The position numbers and the translations under genes were made by a program. From positions 92,697,764 to 92,761,763 of the forward strand of contig JAVGWX010000005.1 in NCBI GenBank assembly GCA_036924085.1: 64,000 nt of DNA, written 5' to 3'. The stretch is from Ariolimax columbianus. Its lineage: Eukaryota > Mollusca > Gastropoda > Stylommatophora > Arionidae. Below the pieces are notes generated by a model. It saw only the letters and a list, made by a program, of their open reading frames with translations. It had not been told where the DNA came from and searched no databases. This document shows, in pieces, positions 1 through 9,755 of the stretch (position 1 is the first letter of the stretch; every line of letters begins with the position of its first letter).

Positions 1-154
1 TTGTCTTGTTCATATTTGTTGAGTTTTTATAGCGTTAAGTTTTTCACAGGACGGCAAGGTTATGCCAATCCCTCCTTGGTCGGCTCTTATGGCAGAGCTT
101 ACAGGTTACAATGTTACTATTGTGTATTCATCTTTCGGACTCGGGCAATAAAGG

Positions 155-390
155 AACAGATAGTTCCATAGCAGACACTGCTGTCAGTGATGAAGTGTTA
201 GAGACATCCTTGCACGATGCCACATCTTGCTTATGAAATTGCATGGTCACTTCACGTTGTCGCTGTTTTTCTATTAATAGCGTAATCCGGGTGCCCATTT
301 ATAGCTGGATCGACTGGAGTGTATCAATAATGGGATTTGAACATCGAACCTTTGCCACGAAAAGCAAGTGCTTTACTACTACGTTAATAA
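155..390 (-). mobile_element. tRNA-derived SINE, family B, copy 1
   Basis: Read on the minus strand, a tRNA-like head is followed by a B-box-like GGTTCGATGTTCAAATCCC near 345. A body follows with 'CAGCTATAAATGGG', and the end block resembles 'TCTAACACTTCATC' plus 'GACAGCAGTGTCTGCTATGG' (near 158-195). The same blocks recur in order at 3685, 10810, 27745, 42425, 58010 and 59825. SINEs of this kind are transcribed by Pol III and mobilised by LINE machinery. This copy is diverged and has no clear target duplication. Confidence 0.65.
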
Positions 391-444
391 GATGGGTGTG
401 CATTCATTTCTTGTCAATGTCACTCAATTTGAATCATCGCACCA

Positions 445-672
445 CAAGTGACAGACAACTCCTTAGGGGAAACATAAAACAAGTAACTTTGTATCAGAGC
501 TCCATAAGAGACAGACAACTCCTTACAGGAAACATAAGACAAGTAACTTTGTATCAGAGCCCCATAAGAGACAGACAACTCCTTACAGGAAACATAAGAC
601 AAGTAACTTTGTATCAGAGCCCCATAAGAGACAGACAACTCCTTACAGGAAACATGAAACAAGTCACTTTGT
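445..672. repeat. 60-bp minisatellite, about 3.8 copies
   Basis: The unit contains ACAGACAACTCCTTACAGGA and recurs exactly every 60 bases with few substitutions. Because 60 is a multiple of three and the unit has no stop, both strands carry open frames across it (243-716 on plus, 420-662 on minus). I do not regard those as genes. The plus-strand frame begins inside an antisense SINE. Confidence 0.95.
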
Positions 673-962
673 CTATTCTCTTAGTGATGATCTCTGTAAC
701 AATTTGCTTCACTTGATGAGGTTGCTAACTGTAAACCAAAACCCTCTTTAGTCATCGTTGACATGCATGAATGCGCACTGGTTCCATTCTCTCATCTCCT
801 GTAAAGGGTATATTATTTCCTTTGTTATTTAATATCTAAAACTGTCACTGGGGTGCTGAGGTCCACCGAGAGAAATTATGGGGCTAGGAATAAAGGTCGC
901 TTACTCCTGCAGTCGCCAGGTCTTTGACTATGTTTTCGTTTCACCTGTGATAAAAAAAAAAA

Positions 963-1031
963 CTGCGCCATTTCGAGGATTTGAACGCACGTCCTCGTGG
1001 TCAGAGTTCAACGTTCCAACCGCTCGGTCAA
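963..1031 (-). mobile_element. tRNA-like sequence (pseudo-tRNA or SINE head)
   Basis: On the minus strand an A-box-like GACCGAGCGGTTGG and a B-box-like GCGTTCAAATCCTCG lie about 30 bases apart. A T-run follows immediately (A-run at 951-962 on plus), as in a Pol III terminator. The 5' and 3' acceptor arms do not pair, so this is not a functional tRNA. A second sequence of the same design is at 55645-55715 on plus. Confidence 0.5.
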
Positions 1032-1389
1032 TTTAGTTATTTAAATTTTAATAACATTCATTACGATTATAATTTTTCTTTTTCTTCTTTTTTCTCTTTC
1101 TCTAGGAAGTTGTTGGGGTACAACGTCTCATGGCTTTATAACCTTTCTGATCTCACCTATGTATGTCTGTCCTCAATGTTGCTGCCTCTATTAAGATTGT
1201 TCCTATTCATTTTCAAACATTATCTATCAATCGCATCTTAGAGCTTCCTCTCTTTCTCGTTACCTGCGTTTGGTTGTTGGCAGTTTGTTAGATCTTGATA
1301 CATGACAGTACAATTGGAGTTCGAGTGTTTTTATAGCTGTCAGTAGGTTTTTATGTGGTGCGTTATTCTGATGGACTTCATTTTACATC
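1032..1389. other. No gene seen
   Basis: AT-rich sequence with a CTTT-rich patch near 1072-1105. The short open frame 981-1241 has no recognisable feature. Confidence 0.6.
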
Positions 1390-1398
1390 TTAGCATTT

Positions 1399-1759
1399 GA
1401 GTTGGCTTGGCTTCGTTCGTTCTCAATCTCCCGCTACCAAACCCTGAAAGGGCTTAAGTAGCAGAATGTAGTCCAGAGAACGGAATGCGTTATGTCATAA
1501 TTTACAGCTTGATTGCGATATTTGCACCTTTCGGTCCAACACATCCGACTTCAGAAAGCATTTTTTTTAGTACAGTGTTAACATTCCCTCTTCGATCCCT
1601 TCTCCTTAGCCAGTCTGCTCTGTTATAGCCTGTTATCCAGGATCACCGCGTGGAGGTGTAGAAGGGTCTTGGCAGCTCTGGTTCGCTGGCCCTGATGCTA
1701 GCAGTCAGATATGGGTCGCTGACCACTGCACCTCATGCGCTGCTCAGCATCTTGATCCG
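1399..1759 (-). mobile_element. SINE-like element family A, copy 1
   Basis: The ~360-bp sequence is nearly the same as 43993-44355 and 63185-63545. The minus-strand 5' end starts at GGATCAAGATGCTGAGCAGC and the 3' end finishes in CGAACGAAG-type tail. A probable 9-bp target duplication TTAGCATTT lies at 1390-1398 and 1760-1768. This copy is visibly more diverged than the other two and its GAA tail has decayed. I could not find a convincing Pol III promoter, so it may instead be the 3' end of a LINE. Confidence 0.8.
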
Positions 1760-1789
1760 TTAGCATTTCATAACTGATCCTTGTATTTA

Positions 1790-2870
1790 AATGTGATGGA
1801 AATTATGATTATAACCCGCGGATCTACAAAACCTGTGTTGTCCCGGTCCTTCTGTACAGTTCGGAGAATTTACCTGTTCTCTAGAACAATGATTATAACC
1901 TGCGGATCTACATAACCTGTGTTGTCCCGGTCCTGCTGTACAGTTCGGAGAATTTACCTGTTCTCTAGAACAATGGTTATAACCTGCGGATCTACATAAC
2001 CTGTGTTGTCCCGGTCCTTCTGTACAGTTCGGAGAATTTACCTGTTCTCTAGAACAATGATTATAACCTGCGGATCTACATAACCTGTGTTGTCCCGGTC
2101 CTGCTGAACAGTTCGGAGAATTTACCTGTTCTCTAGAGCAATGATTATAACCTGAAGATCTACATAACCTGTGTTGTCCTGGTCCTTCTGTACAGTTCTG
2201 AGAATTTACCTGTTCTCTAGAACAATGATTATAACCTGCAGATCTACATAACCTGTGTTGTCCCGGTCCTTCTGTACAGTTCGGAGAATTTACCTGTTCT
2301 CTAGAACAATGATTATAACCTGTAGATCTACATAACCTGTGTTGTCCCGGTCCTTCTGTACAATTCGGAGAATTTACCTGTTCTCTAGAACAATGATTAT
2401 AACCTGCAGATCTACATAACCTCTGTTGTCCCGGTCCTTCTGTACAGTTCAGAGAATTTACCTGTTCTCTAGAACAATGATTAAAAGCACATAGAAGCTG
2501 TCCACATTAGCTGACAGAAGCGCAGTCAGAGACGATGATGTGACTTAATAGACAAGCCTTGAAAGTACATTCGTCATGCTGAACCGTCGCCGTTTAGCCA
2601 TATTTGATTATGTGGTTTGCTTAAAGAGGAAGTCCCGGCTCATCACCTCTTGAAGCAGACCATTGATATCAATAATGAGAAATTGCTCTCCCCATCATAG
2701 CCCCACCCTCACGACCATATACATACAACACCTGGCTAGACCAAATCAGTAAGACCCTATCCTCATTACACGCATCCTGGAAATCATCGTGCGCATGAAC
2801 GGTTAGCGGAACGGGACCTAGTCGTCTAAGTAGTATACCTTGACCTTGAACAGGCACTGACATGTCTGGT
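1790..2870 (+). mobile_element. LINE relic with an internal 84-bp amplification
   Basis: The translation gives RIYKTCVVPVLLYSSEN at 1820-1870, matching the LINE post-RT motif 'RIYxTCVVPxLLYGSExW'. After the array comes KHIEAVHI (near 2488), then LNRRRLAIFDYVV (2580-2620), like 'RRRRLALFGHV'. Next is RPYTYNTWLDQI in another frame (near 2705-2745), like 'GRPRxTWLDQI'. The order agrees with the C-terminal part of a LINE ORF2. Stops and frameshifts show it is dead. Identification rests on remembered motifs, so a BLASTX is needed to name the family. Confidence 0.7.
1805..2484. repeat. 84-bp minisatellite, 8 copies, inside LINE coding sequence
   Basis: Units start at 1805, 1889, 1973, 2057, 2141, 2225, 2309 and 2393, with a partial ninth at 2477. 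Spacing is exactly 84 bases (28 codons). Each unit encodes the LINE segment RIYITCVVPVLLYSSEN and ends its frame with TAG. Each unit also holds the short inverted repeat GAGAA...TTCTC. Confidence 0.95.
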
Positions 2871-3684
2871 TAAACCCCAAGATTCCAGCAAAAAGCGATA
2901 GTAGCATAGACAAATTTAGCTCAACTACATAAACAGAAGGACACATATTTTACGACAATGGGATCTTCTTCTGGGACAAGGAACATCACAACTGAAAACA
3001 CAAAACGAATCACAACAACAAATATCATGCCAGTAAATTGGACAAAAATAATACGATATGAATTTAGCGGCAACCACTTGCTGAAAATGGTATTGTATAG
3101 AATCTATGTCATTTGTTGTTGTTTTGACTCGATTCGTGTTGTCATTTGTGCACTTCTTTGTCTCTGACCAACGTCTTGTGGTTACAGCATAGGTAACATT
3201 TTTATTTCTGTTCCTGCAACAACAGAGCCATTCTTGTTTATGTTGTTATTGCCTTTTAACCTTCATAACTGCCGCAACTTTGAATTATCTTTCACCGATA
3301 CAGGTTTGTCAGTTAAAATGATAACCCGTACCTATCGACTGTTAGGACAGGCGCCCTTTATACATCCCTTCTCTTTGTGTACTCCGGCAATAGGAGAAAC
3401 GCCTAAGGGAGAATTTGTTGAACAGTTTATGTGTATCTCATCATCATTGCTGAGATTGTTCATTCCAATTCTGCATTTAGTCTCCATGTTTTACACGCGA
3501 ACAGGCAGATAGAAATATGCTATGCATTAGTGTTATCTTAAGTTTCAGCGATGCGCGTTTTTATCCGTCTAAATTTGCCTCAACGATATGATAATTGTTT
3601 ATTGATCTTGCCAGCTTAGCTATTAGTTCTGTTATTTGATTCTTCTCACTTTTCACCTGTTCCAAGTCCAAGAGGGTCTCATAA
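2871..3684. other. No gene seen; weak dispersed repeat
   Basis: A block near 2945-3010 (GGGATCTTCTTCTGGGACA) resembles 29205-29265, so both may be fragments of one old element. The rest is featureless. The open frames 2958-3167 and 3234-3512 show no domain. Confidence 0.4.
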
Positions 3685-3905
3685 GTGTTCTAGTAGAGAA
3701 CCCGCTTTTCTGGGTACAGGTACGAGGTTTTACACGAGGCGCCAGCACGCTCCGGGTAACACAGTAGTAAATTTGGCGCTTTGCTTACCATATGCGAAAG
3801 AAAGGCAACAAGGAAGATAACGGGACATCTTACATCATAAGCAATATGTTTCCTCATGAGATGAAGCCTTTAACACATAATCACTGACAACAGTGCCTCC
3901 AATGA
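3685..3905 (+). mobile_element. tRNA-derived SINE, family B, diverged copy
   Basis: In order: a 'GGGTACAGGTACGAGG' head, a CCAGCACGCTCCGGG region, AAGAAAGGCAACAAGGAAG (family: GGAAGGAAAGGCAGCGAGG), then TAACACATAATCACTGACAA (family: TAACACTTCATCCCCGACAA). The match is in the correct order and spacing but heavily mutated. Confidence 0.5.
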
Positions 3906-4469
3906 GTCTATCTTGGCCTTAAATCCAACACATATCAAATGTGTTACTAACTCAATTGTTAGTCCATTGGCAGTATAGTTTTCTTGTTTTCCTTTCTTGT
4001 TGATTCTTATTATGTTTCTATTTTCTGTAATTATAAGAAGATTCTGGATCTTCTTCTTTCCCCACCTCAAGAATCATAGGGCACTCTGTGTGTCCTTGAA
4101 GTTTGGTTTCTGCAGCAATTAGTTTTACATAACGAGAATGCTAGCCCTATCAATGACAGTCATTAGTCACACGTTACGACTTGATTGAAGGTGCTATGGA
4201 ACTGTTCTTAGCTCTCAAGACTTCAGCATTCACTCAAGTTATAGAGGATTGGGCTGGTAACATAACCTGCATTTTTCACATTTCTGCACTTCGATATGTT
4301 TGATAAACAGTCACTGAGTTTCATATATGGCGTGATGCCAACTTTGGTGGGAAGGGACCTGCTCGCTGGTTTGTGCGTTATTGGTAGCCGTAAGATGTCA
4401 TTGTAAGAGGTCTTGTCAACAGGCGGTACTTATCATCACTTCTACGAGGTGAATTAATATCGTTGATCA
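3906..4469. other. No gene seen; outlying repeat unit
   Basis: Nothing recognisable except one unit-like stretch at about 4318-4348 (TCATATATGGCGTGATGCCA). It matches the array starting near 4470 and so may mark a former extent of it. Confidence 0.5.
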
Positions 4470-4770
4470 AGAGTTTCATATATGGCGTGATGCCAACTTT
4501 GGCTATACTTGAAACTCTTCATATTTAGCGTGATGCCAATTCTGGTTATATTTGAAACTCTTCATATTTAGCGTGATGCCAATTCTGGTTATATTTGAAA
4601 CTCTTCATATTTGGCGCGATACCAATTCTGGTTATATTTGAAACTCTTCATATTTAGCGTGATGCCAATTCTGGTTATATTTGAAAATCTTCATATTTGG
4701 AACGATGCCAATTCTGGTTATATTTGAAACTCTTCATATTTGGTACGATGCCAATTTTGGCTATATTTGT
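4470..4770. repeat. 43-bp minisatellite, about 7 copies
   Basis: The unit contains GAAACTCTTCATATTTAGCG and starts at 4511, 4554, 4597, 4640, 4683 and 4726. Outer units are more diverged than central ones, as expected for an array homogenised from its middle. Confidence 0.95.
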
Positions 4771-5160
4771 TTATTGTAAATGTGTATTAAGGTGATAATA
4801 TGAGACATACATCTTACTACTCATACCACCGATTATGGTCAATGTCGGAAGAGTGGTTTTTGTTCTTGTTAGTAATCCTAATTATTCTAAATGTGTTCTT
4901 CTTGTTTTCTCGTAGCTAGGAAACGTAAGGCGATTCTGTGGCCTGGGGGTTGTCAGTTTGGTTTACAATCGCTACTGCCAGGCTCGAATCACGTGGTGTT
5001 CAGTTTGACAGACCAGGCTGGTCGTGGTTTATTTTCATGGTATGACCGCTTCTTCGAGTCGACCAATTTGCAAACGGGTACCTGATGAAGTCATGGGGCA
5101 TTTTTGTAGCCGCGCGACAGTTACGGAGTTCTTGCTCCGTCGTTAGCACTTTCTTCATTC
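4771..5160. other. No gene seen
   Basis: Unique-looking sequence. The open frame 4891-5085 has no recognisable feature. Confidence 0.5.
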
Positions 5161-5342
5161 ACCAATGGAAGGGATTGATCACATATTGAGGGGTACAAGT
5201 GCAATAAGTCCGTTATGTGAGCCATTGACCATGTTAGTTCTAGGACACTATGACCAATGAAAGAGGCTGATCACATATTGAAGGATCCAAGTGCAATAAG
5301 TCAGTTCTGTGAGCCCTTGACCTTGTTAGTTCTAGGAAACAG
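5161..5342. repeat. 92-bp tandem duplication
   Basis: Two copies, starting at 5161 (ACCAATGGAAGGGATTGATC) and 5253 (ACCAATGAAAGAGGCTGATC), each ending in 'TTAGTTCTAGGA'. Several substitutions separate them. Confidence 0.9.
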
Positions 5343-6149
5343 GCATTAATCTGCGGTTATCACAATTTCTTATATTTACGTTCATTATCAGAACATGTGA
5401 ACTGTATTAACTATTAAGTATCTACAGTACTATTATACTATGATGGCAATTTATTTCCGAAGATCCCTGGAAGCTTTGTACGATGCTCTCGGCAGGTGGG
5501 GATACTGTTCTGTGGAGATAGACCGAGTCATATGGGAAGACCCGCTGCGATTAAGCCAAGCCCGCGCCTCTAACCCTAGCATCGCAAACTGTCGTACTGT
5601 ATACAGGCGACTCGAGATACTGATGTTGCGTTCGACAATCCCGTTGTTTTCGCTGAGACCAGTTACATCTGTGCCGTTGGTTCTCCGATCGGGATTACTG
5701 AACTTTATTATGATCTTATAGAGCATTATGGACAACTACAACATTTGGTATGAGGATAAATGTTAGTAAAACTATAGTGATGGTAGTAGCCAAAAAACTA
5801 TAAGATTAAATGTATTCATATTTGGGACAAATTATTACAGAAGTTGTCCGCTGTCAGGTTAAAATTTGAACTCGAATTGCAGTAGTTTAAAAGACATTCC
5901 ATGAGAAACAACCTTCTAGCTACAAATAACATCAATATTGAGCTTGGGTAATGAATAATCACTACTATAACTAACCCGCCGCATTATACAGCCCTGGAAC
6001 ATACAAAAAGAATGAACTAACTTCGGTAGCATTTGAGATGTGGTGCTATCGCAGGATGTAATGTATGTGTTGGACAAAAAAAAGGTCAAATGAACAAGTG
6101 CTTAAAGATATAGAGTAGAGTCATGTAGACAACTAATGATGAATATACA
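5343..6149. other. No recognised gene; two overlapping open frames
   Basis: A locally GC-richer segment at 5440-5735 is open on plus (5440-5721, 93 codons) and on minus (5451-5735, 94 codons). Neither peptide shows a motif I recognise, and at most one could be real. The rest is AT-rich and featureless. Confidence 0.35.
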
Positions 6150-6775
6150 AAAAGTAGATTGTCTTATCTTGGTCATAACATGAGACATGGAGCCCTATTA
6201 TTGAAAATTCCACCTGACAAAATTCAAAGGAAAAGAACCAGGATGCGTCCAAGAACACTTACATCACACAGGCTTGCAAGAACATTGGGTTGCAGGATTA
6301 TGCTGAGCTGAAGAAATCTGCTGGGAACAGTGGACAGTGGCGTGACACGATCAGAAGACTTCAATACCAGTCTCTGGACTAGCTAACAGAGGACAGTGGC
6401 GTGACATGATCAGAAAACTTCAACACCAGTCTCTGGACTGACTAACAGAGGACAGTGTCGTGACATGATCAGAAGGAAGACTTCAACACCAGTCTCTGGA
6501 CTGGTTAACAGAGGACAGTGTCGTGACATGATCAGATGACTTCAACACCAGTCTCTGGACTGACTAACAGAGGACAGTGTCGTGACATGATCAGAAGGAA
6601 GACTTCAACACCAGTCTCTGAACTGGCTAACAGAGGACAGTGGCGTGACATGATCAGAAGACTTTAACACCAGTCTCTGAACTGGCTAACAGAGGACAGT
6701 GGCGTGACATGATCAGAAGACTTCAACACCAGTCTCTAGACTGACTAGCCTGATGGTGATGGTGATGATTTAACT
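6150..6775 (+). mobile_element. LINE 3'-end relic with amplified C-terminus
   Basis: The translation gives SRLSYLGHNMRHG and IQRKRTRMRPRT (frames shifted), then LGLQDYAELKKSAGNSGQWR and DTIRRLQYQSLD before a stop. This is the usual end of a LINE ORF2 ('YLGHxMR...GRPR...DRxxWRxxIxxLQ'). The final codons are repeated as a 59-bp array, and a (GATGGT)-type tail follows at 6750-6770. No RT core is present here, so the copy is 5' truncated. Confidence 0.7.
6333..6748. repeat. 59-63-bp minisatellite, about 7 copies
   Basis: Units begin with GACAGTGGCGTGACATGATC at 6333, 6392, 6451, 6514 and 6573 and onwards. Two units carry an extra 'AAGG'. The unit is the final LINE coding block (GQWRDMIRRLQHQSLD) plus a few bases after the stop. 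Confidence 0.95.
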
Positions 6776-7099
6776 TAGGACGCATGTGCCCGTCAGACGT
6801 TGCCCGAACGGACGTTATGCAGCGCACAATTGCAGTTTTTTTTTAAGCCCATGCGTTTCAAATAGTTATAAACAGTTCAATGATCAAACTCTTCTAAAGG
6901 GCTTTAATATATGTGATTTAGAGATATCGGTTTTATGTCTTACAACTAGTTATGTCTCCTTTCTGCGTTGATCTTTTTCTTTCTTTTATCATCCCCCATT
7001 ACCCTTCATAAACGACCACAATAATTTCAAATAGTCCTTGTACCTATTAAATGTCTTTTAATGAATCCGTGTCCATTGAGTATCTTGTCTGTCGGTCTC
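6776..7099. other. No gene seen
   Basis: AT-rich sequence with no recognisable element. Confidence 0.5.
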
Positions 7100-7103
7100 T
7101 CTC

Positions 7104-7174
<71 letters not shown>
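7100..7174. repeat. (CT)n-(TA)n compound microsatellite
   Basis: CT dinucleotides run to about 7138 and TA dinucleotides from 7139 to 7174. Short open frames crossing it are artefacts. Confidence 0.95.
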
Positions 7175-7177
<3 letters not shown>

Positions 7178-7358
7178 CTTTGTATGGTATGCTCATTTCA
7201 CGTCAAAAGGGTGGGAAGAGGAGTGATTACGGGGAAGGGTACCACTTGCTGACTTGACGTCACAGTCGGGGGACATTTAGCTAAGCAGAACCACGACAAT
7301 GGAAGTACTTCACAATTCAGTGTAACATAAGCATGTGCATACACACACATCGGCTAAG

Positions 7359-7527
7359 ACGTCCTGATATAGCTTAAAATCTATGTATAATACATTTTGA
7401 TGAAACCTAAAGTATATGTCTGATACGTCATGATAAAACCTAAAGTATATGTCTGATACGTCGTAATATAACCTAAAGTCCGTGTCTGATACGTCCTGAT
7501 AAAACCTTAAGTATATGTCTGATACGT
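7359..7527. repeat. 33-bp minisatellite, left part, split by a LINE
   Basis: Units start at 7359, 7392, 7425, 7458 and 7491, with a partial unit at 7524. They contain ACGTCCTGATAAAACC. The array resumes at 9695 on the other side of the LINE, so it existed before the insertion. Confidence 0.95.
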
Positions 7528-9611
7528 ACTACGACTACTCTAAGACAGATGTTAAGAGGATGAAAGAGGCAGCGAACCACATAATCTGGAAAGATATTAT
7601 TGTAGGAACAGATGTTGAACAGGAGTGGGAAAGTTTTAAAACAGTTCTAGAAACGCTAAAAGAGGAATGTGTTCCATGTAGGGAGGTAAACCCCAAGCGT
7701 AAAAAGTGGATAACTAGATTTGTAGTGAAATGTAGAAGAGCAAAAAATAAAGCATGGCAAAAATATATAGAGGCAGGTAAATCAAAAGAAACATATGTAA
7801 AATATTTGGACAAGCAGAACATATCTCAGAAAGCGAATAAAACAGCAAAAATAGACTTTGAAAAAAAACTTGCTCAGAGGATCAAGACTGACAGTAAAAG
7901 CTTCTTTTCTTATGTTAGAAATAAACAAAGAACGAAAGACAAAGTAGGCCCTCTCATAGACAGTACAGGGAAAATAATAAGTGAGAATAGGGAGGCTGCT
8001 AATCTGCTTAATCAGTACTTTGGCACAGTCTTCACAAAGGAGGACTGCTCCGAGATCCCAGAGCCTATAGATATTTTTCAAAGAGACATGGATACAGCGG
8101 GATTAAGATCAATCTGTATTACAGAGGAAATGGTTTTTAAAAAATTGGAGGGGTTGAAAGTGAATAAATGTCCAGGTCAAGATGGTATTCACCCAAAATT
8201 GTTGTATGAAATTAGAAACCAACTAGCAAAACCATTGGCTATATTATGTTCTCAATCACTTACAAAAGGGATTGTTCCACGGGATTGGAAAGATGCAGGA
8301 GTGATCCCCTTATTCAAAAAAGGCAAAAAATCAGATCCGGCAAATTATAGACCGGTGAGTTTAACGAGCATAGTCTGTAAATTGTTAGAGTCAATAATCA
8401 AAGAAAACATTGTAATGCATTTAGAAAAATTTAATCTAATTAGAAATAGTCAGCATGGGTTTACTAGAGGGAGATCATGCTTAACAAATCTATTAGAATT
8501 CATGGAGGAGGTTACTAAAATCATAGATAAAGGGGAGCCAGTGGATGTTATTTATCTAGACTTTGCAAAGGCCTTTGATAGAGTACCTCATCAAAGATTA
8601 TTTCGAAAGTTAAAATCACATGGAATAGGTGGCGAAGTTGCCAAATGGATTGAAAATTGGTTAACAGGAAGAAGGCAGAGGGTGGGCATAAATAAGGAGT
8701 ACTCTGAGTGGAGTGAAGTGAAAAGTGGTGTGCCACAGGGCTCGGTTTTGGGACCAATTTTGTTCTTGATATATATAAATGATTTGGACATTGATATGAG
8801 ATCCATGATTGCAAAATTTGCTGATGACACAAAACTATGCAGTAGTGTCTCATCTAAAGCGGAAGTGGATATATTGATGTCGGATTTAGATAAAATTCGA
8901 AAATGGTCTGTAAGCTGGCAAATGGAGTTTAATGTAGATAAATGTACAGTCATCCACATGGGTAGATCCAATATGGAACATAAATACAGAATGGGAGAAA
9001 ACAATATTAGAAAGATAGATAAGGAAAGGGACCTAGGGGTTATAATAGATCATACAGGAAAGGTGAGTGAGCAAGTTAAGGTAGCAGTGAAAAAGGCAAA
9101 TGCAATGTTAGGTATGATAAAAAGAAATATTAAACATAGGAGCAAGGAAGTGATCGTCAAACTGTATAAAGCTTTAGTTAGACCTAGATTGGAGTACTGT
9201 GTACAGGTGTGGAGTCCTTATCATAGAGGGGACATAAACATGCTAGAAAGAATACAAAAAAGAGCGACAAAGATGATAGTTGGATTCCAGAATTACAGTT
9301 ATGAGGAACGACTCAGAAAAACGGGCCTACAGTGTCTCGAAGAGAGAAGAATTCGTGGTGACTTAATACAGGTTTATAAGATGATCAGAGGAATCGATAA
9401 ATTAGACTATAACAAGTTTTTTAAAATACAGCCACCTACAATAACACGAGGGCATAGCTACAAGCTGATTAAAGAGAGGTCCAGGTTAGATATTAGGAAA
9501 TATTTTTTTAGTCAGAGAGTGGTGTCTGCTTGGAATGCATTGCCAGGGGAGGTGGTGGAGGCAGGGACAGTTAATGCGTTTAAGAATAAACTGGATGCGC
9601 ATAGATTTTAG
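7515..9611 (+). CDS. Reverse transcriptase, ORF2 remnant of CR1/L2-like LINE (698 aa)
   Basis: This is an RNA-dependent DNA polymerase that would copy LINE RNA at a nicked genomic site. RT motifs in order are NYRPVSL (277-283), YLDFAKAFD (347-355, first catalytic Asp at 349), GVPQGSVLGP (405-414) and FADD (435-438, catalytic Asp pair). A thumb/C-terminal region follows, including LEYCVQVWSP (about 559-568), ending at DAHRF. The N-terminal endonuclease domain of full-length CR1-type ORF2 proteins is missing. The first ATG (7515) and codons up to 7526 come from the host minisatellite, so the start is an accident of insertion and not the family start. There is no internal stop, which implies a recent insertion. 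Autonomous mobility is unlikely without the endonuclease. RT assignment is certain; the CR1/L2 clade is likely. Confidence 0.93.
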   Translation: MSDTYYDYSKTDVKRMKEAANHIIWKDIIVGTDVEQEWESFKTVLETLKEECVPCREVNPKRKKWITRFVVKCRRAKNKAWQKYIEAGKSKETYVKYLDKQNISQKANKTAKIDFEKKLAQRIKTDSKSFFSYVRNKQRTKDKVGPLIDSTGKIISENREAANLLNQYFGTVFTKEDCSEIPEPIDIFQRDMDTAGLRSICITEEMVFKKLEGLKVNKCPGQDGIHPKLLYEIRNQLAKPLAILCSQSLTKGIVPRDWKDAGVIPLFKKGKKSDPANYRPVSLTSIVCKLLESIIKENIVMHLEKFNLIRNSQHGFTRGRSCLTNLLEFMEEVTKIIDKGEPVDVIYLDFAKAFDRVPHQRLFRKLKSHGIGGEVAKWIENWLTGRRQRVGINKEYSEWSEVKSGVPQGSVLGPILFLIYINDLDIDMRSMIAKFADDTKLCSSVSSKAEVDILMSDLDKIRKWSVSWQMEFNVDKCTVIHMGRSNMEHKYRMGENNIRKIDKERDLGVIIDHTGKVSEQVKVAVKKANAMLGMIKRNIKHRSKEVIVKLYKALVRPRLEYCVQVWSPYHRGDINMLERIQKRATKMIVGFQNYSYEERLRKTGLQCLEERRIRGDLIQVYKMIRGIDKLDYNKFFKIQPPTITRGHSYKLIKERSRLDIRKYFFSQRVVSAWNALPGEVVEAGTVNAFKNKLDAHRF

Positions 9612-9694
9612 AGCAAGGTGATGTAAATGTAACTGGTTGTATACAGACTCTGCAGGGTCTTCTAAACCAGTATAAAGACGTTAAGTTAAGTTAA
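7528..9694 (+). mobile_element. 5'-truncated CR1/L2-like LINE, 2167 bp
   Basis: The element lies inside the 33-bp array. A 6-bp repeat ATACGT at 7522-7527 and 9695-9700 is the probable target duplication. The 3' end is a GTTAA-type microsatellite tail (9680-9694), as in CR1/L2-group elements that lack poly(A). The 5' truncation is typical of target-primed reverse transcription that stopped early. Confidence 0.92.
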
Positions 9695-9755
9695 ATACGT
9701 CCTGATAAAATCTAAAGTATATGTTCTGATTTAACCTAAATTTTCGGTGTCTGAG
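9695..9755. repeat. 33-bp minisatellite, right part
   Basis: ACGTCCTGATAAAATCTAAA at 9696 continues the unit interrupted at 7527. The following unit is diverged. Confidence 0.85.

Noticed and set aside
243..716. 157-codon open frame at the left end
   Set aside because: Its start lies in an antisense SINE and its second half in a 60-bp minisatellite.
1805..2484. CRISPR-like array (regular repeats)
   Set aside because: Direct tandem repeats without unique spacers, in a eukaryotic LINE context. The same applies to every other array here.
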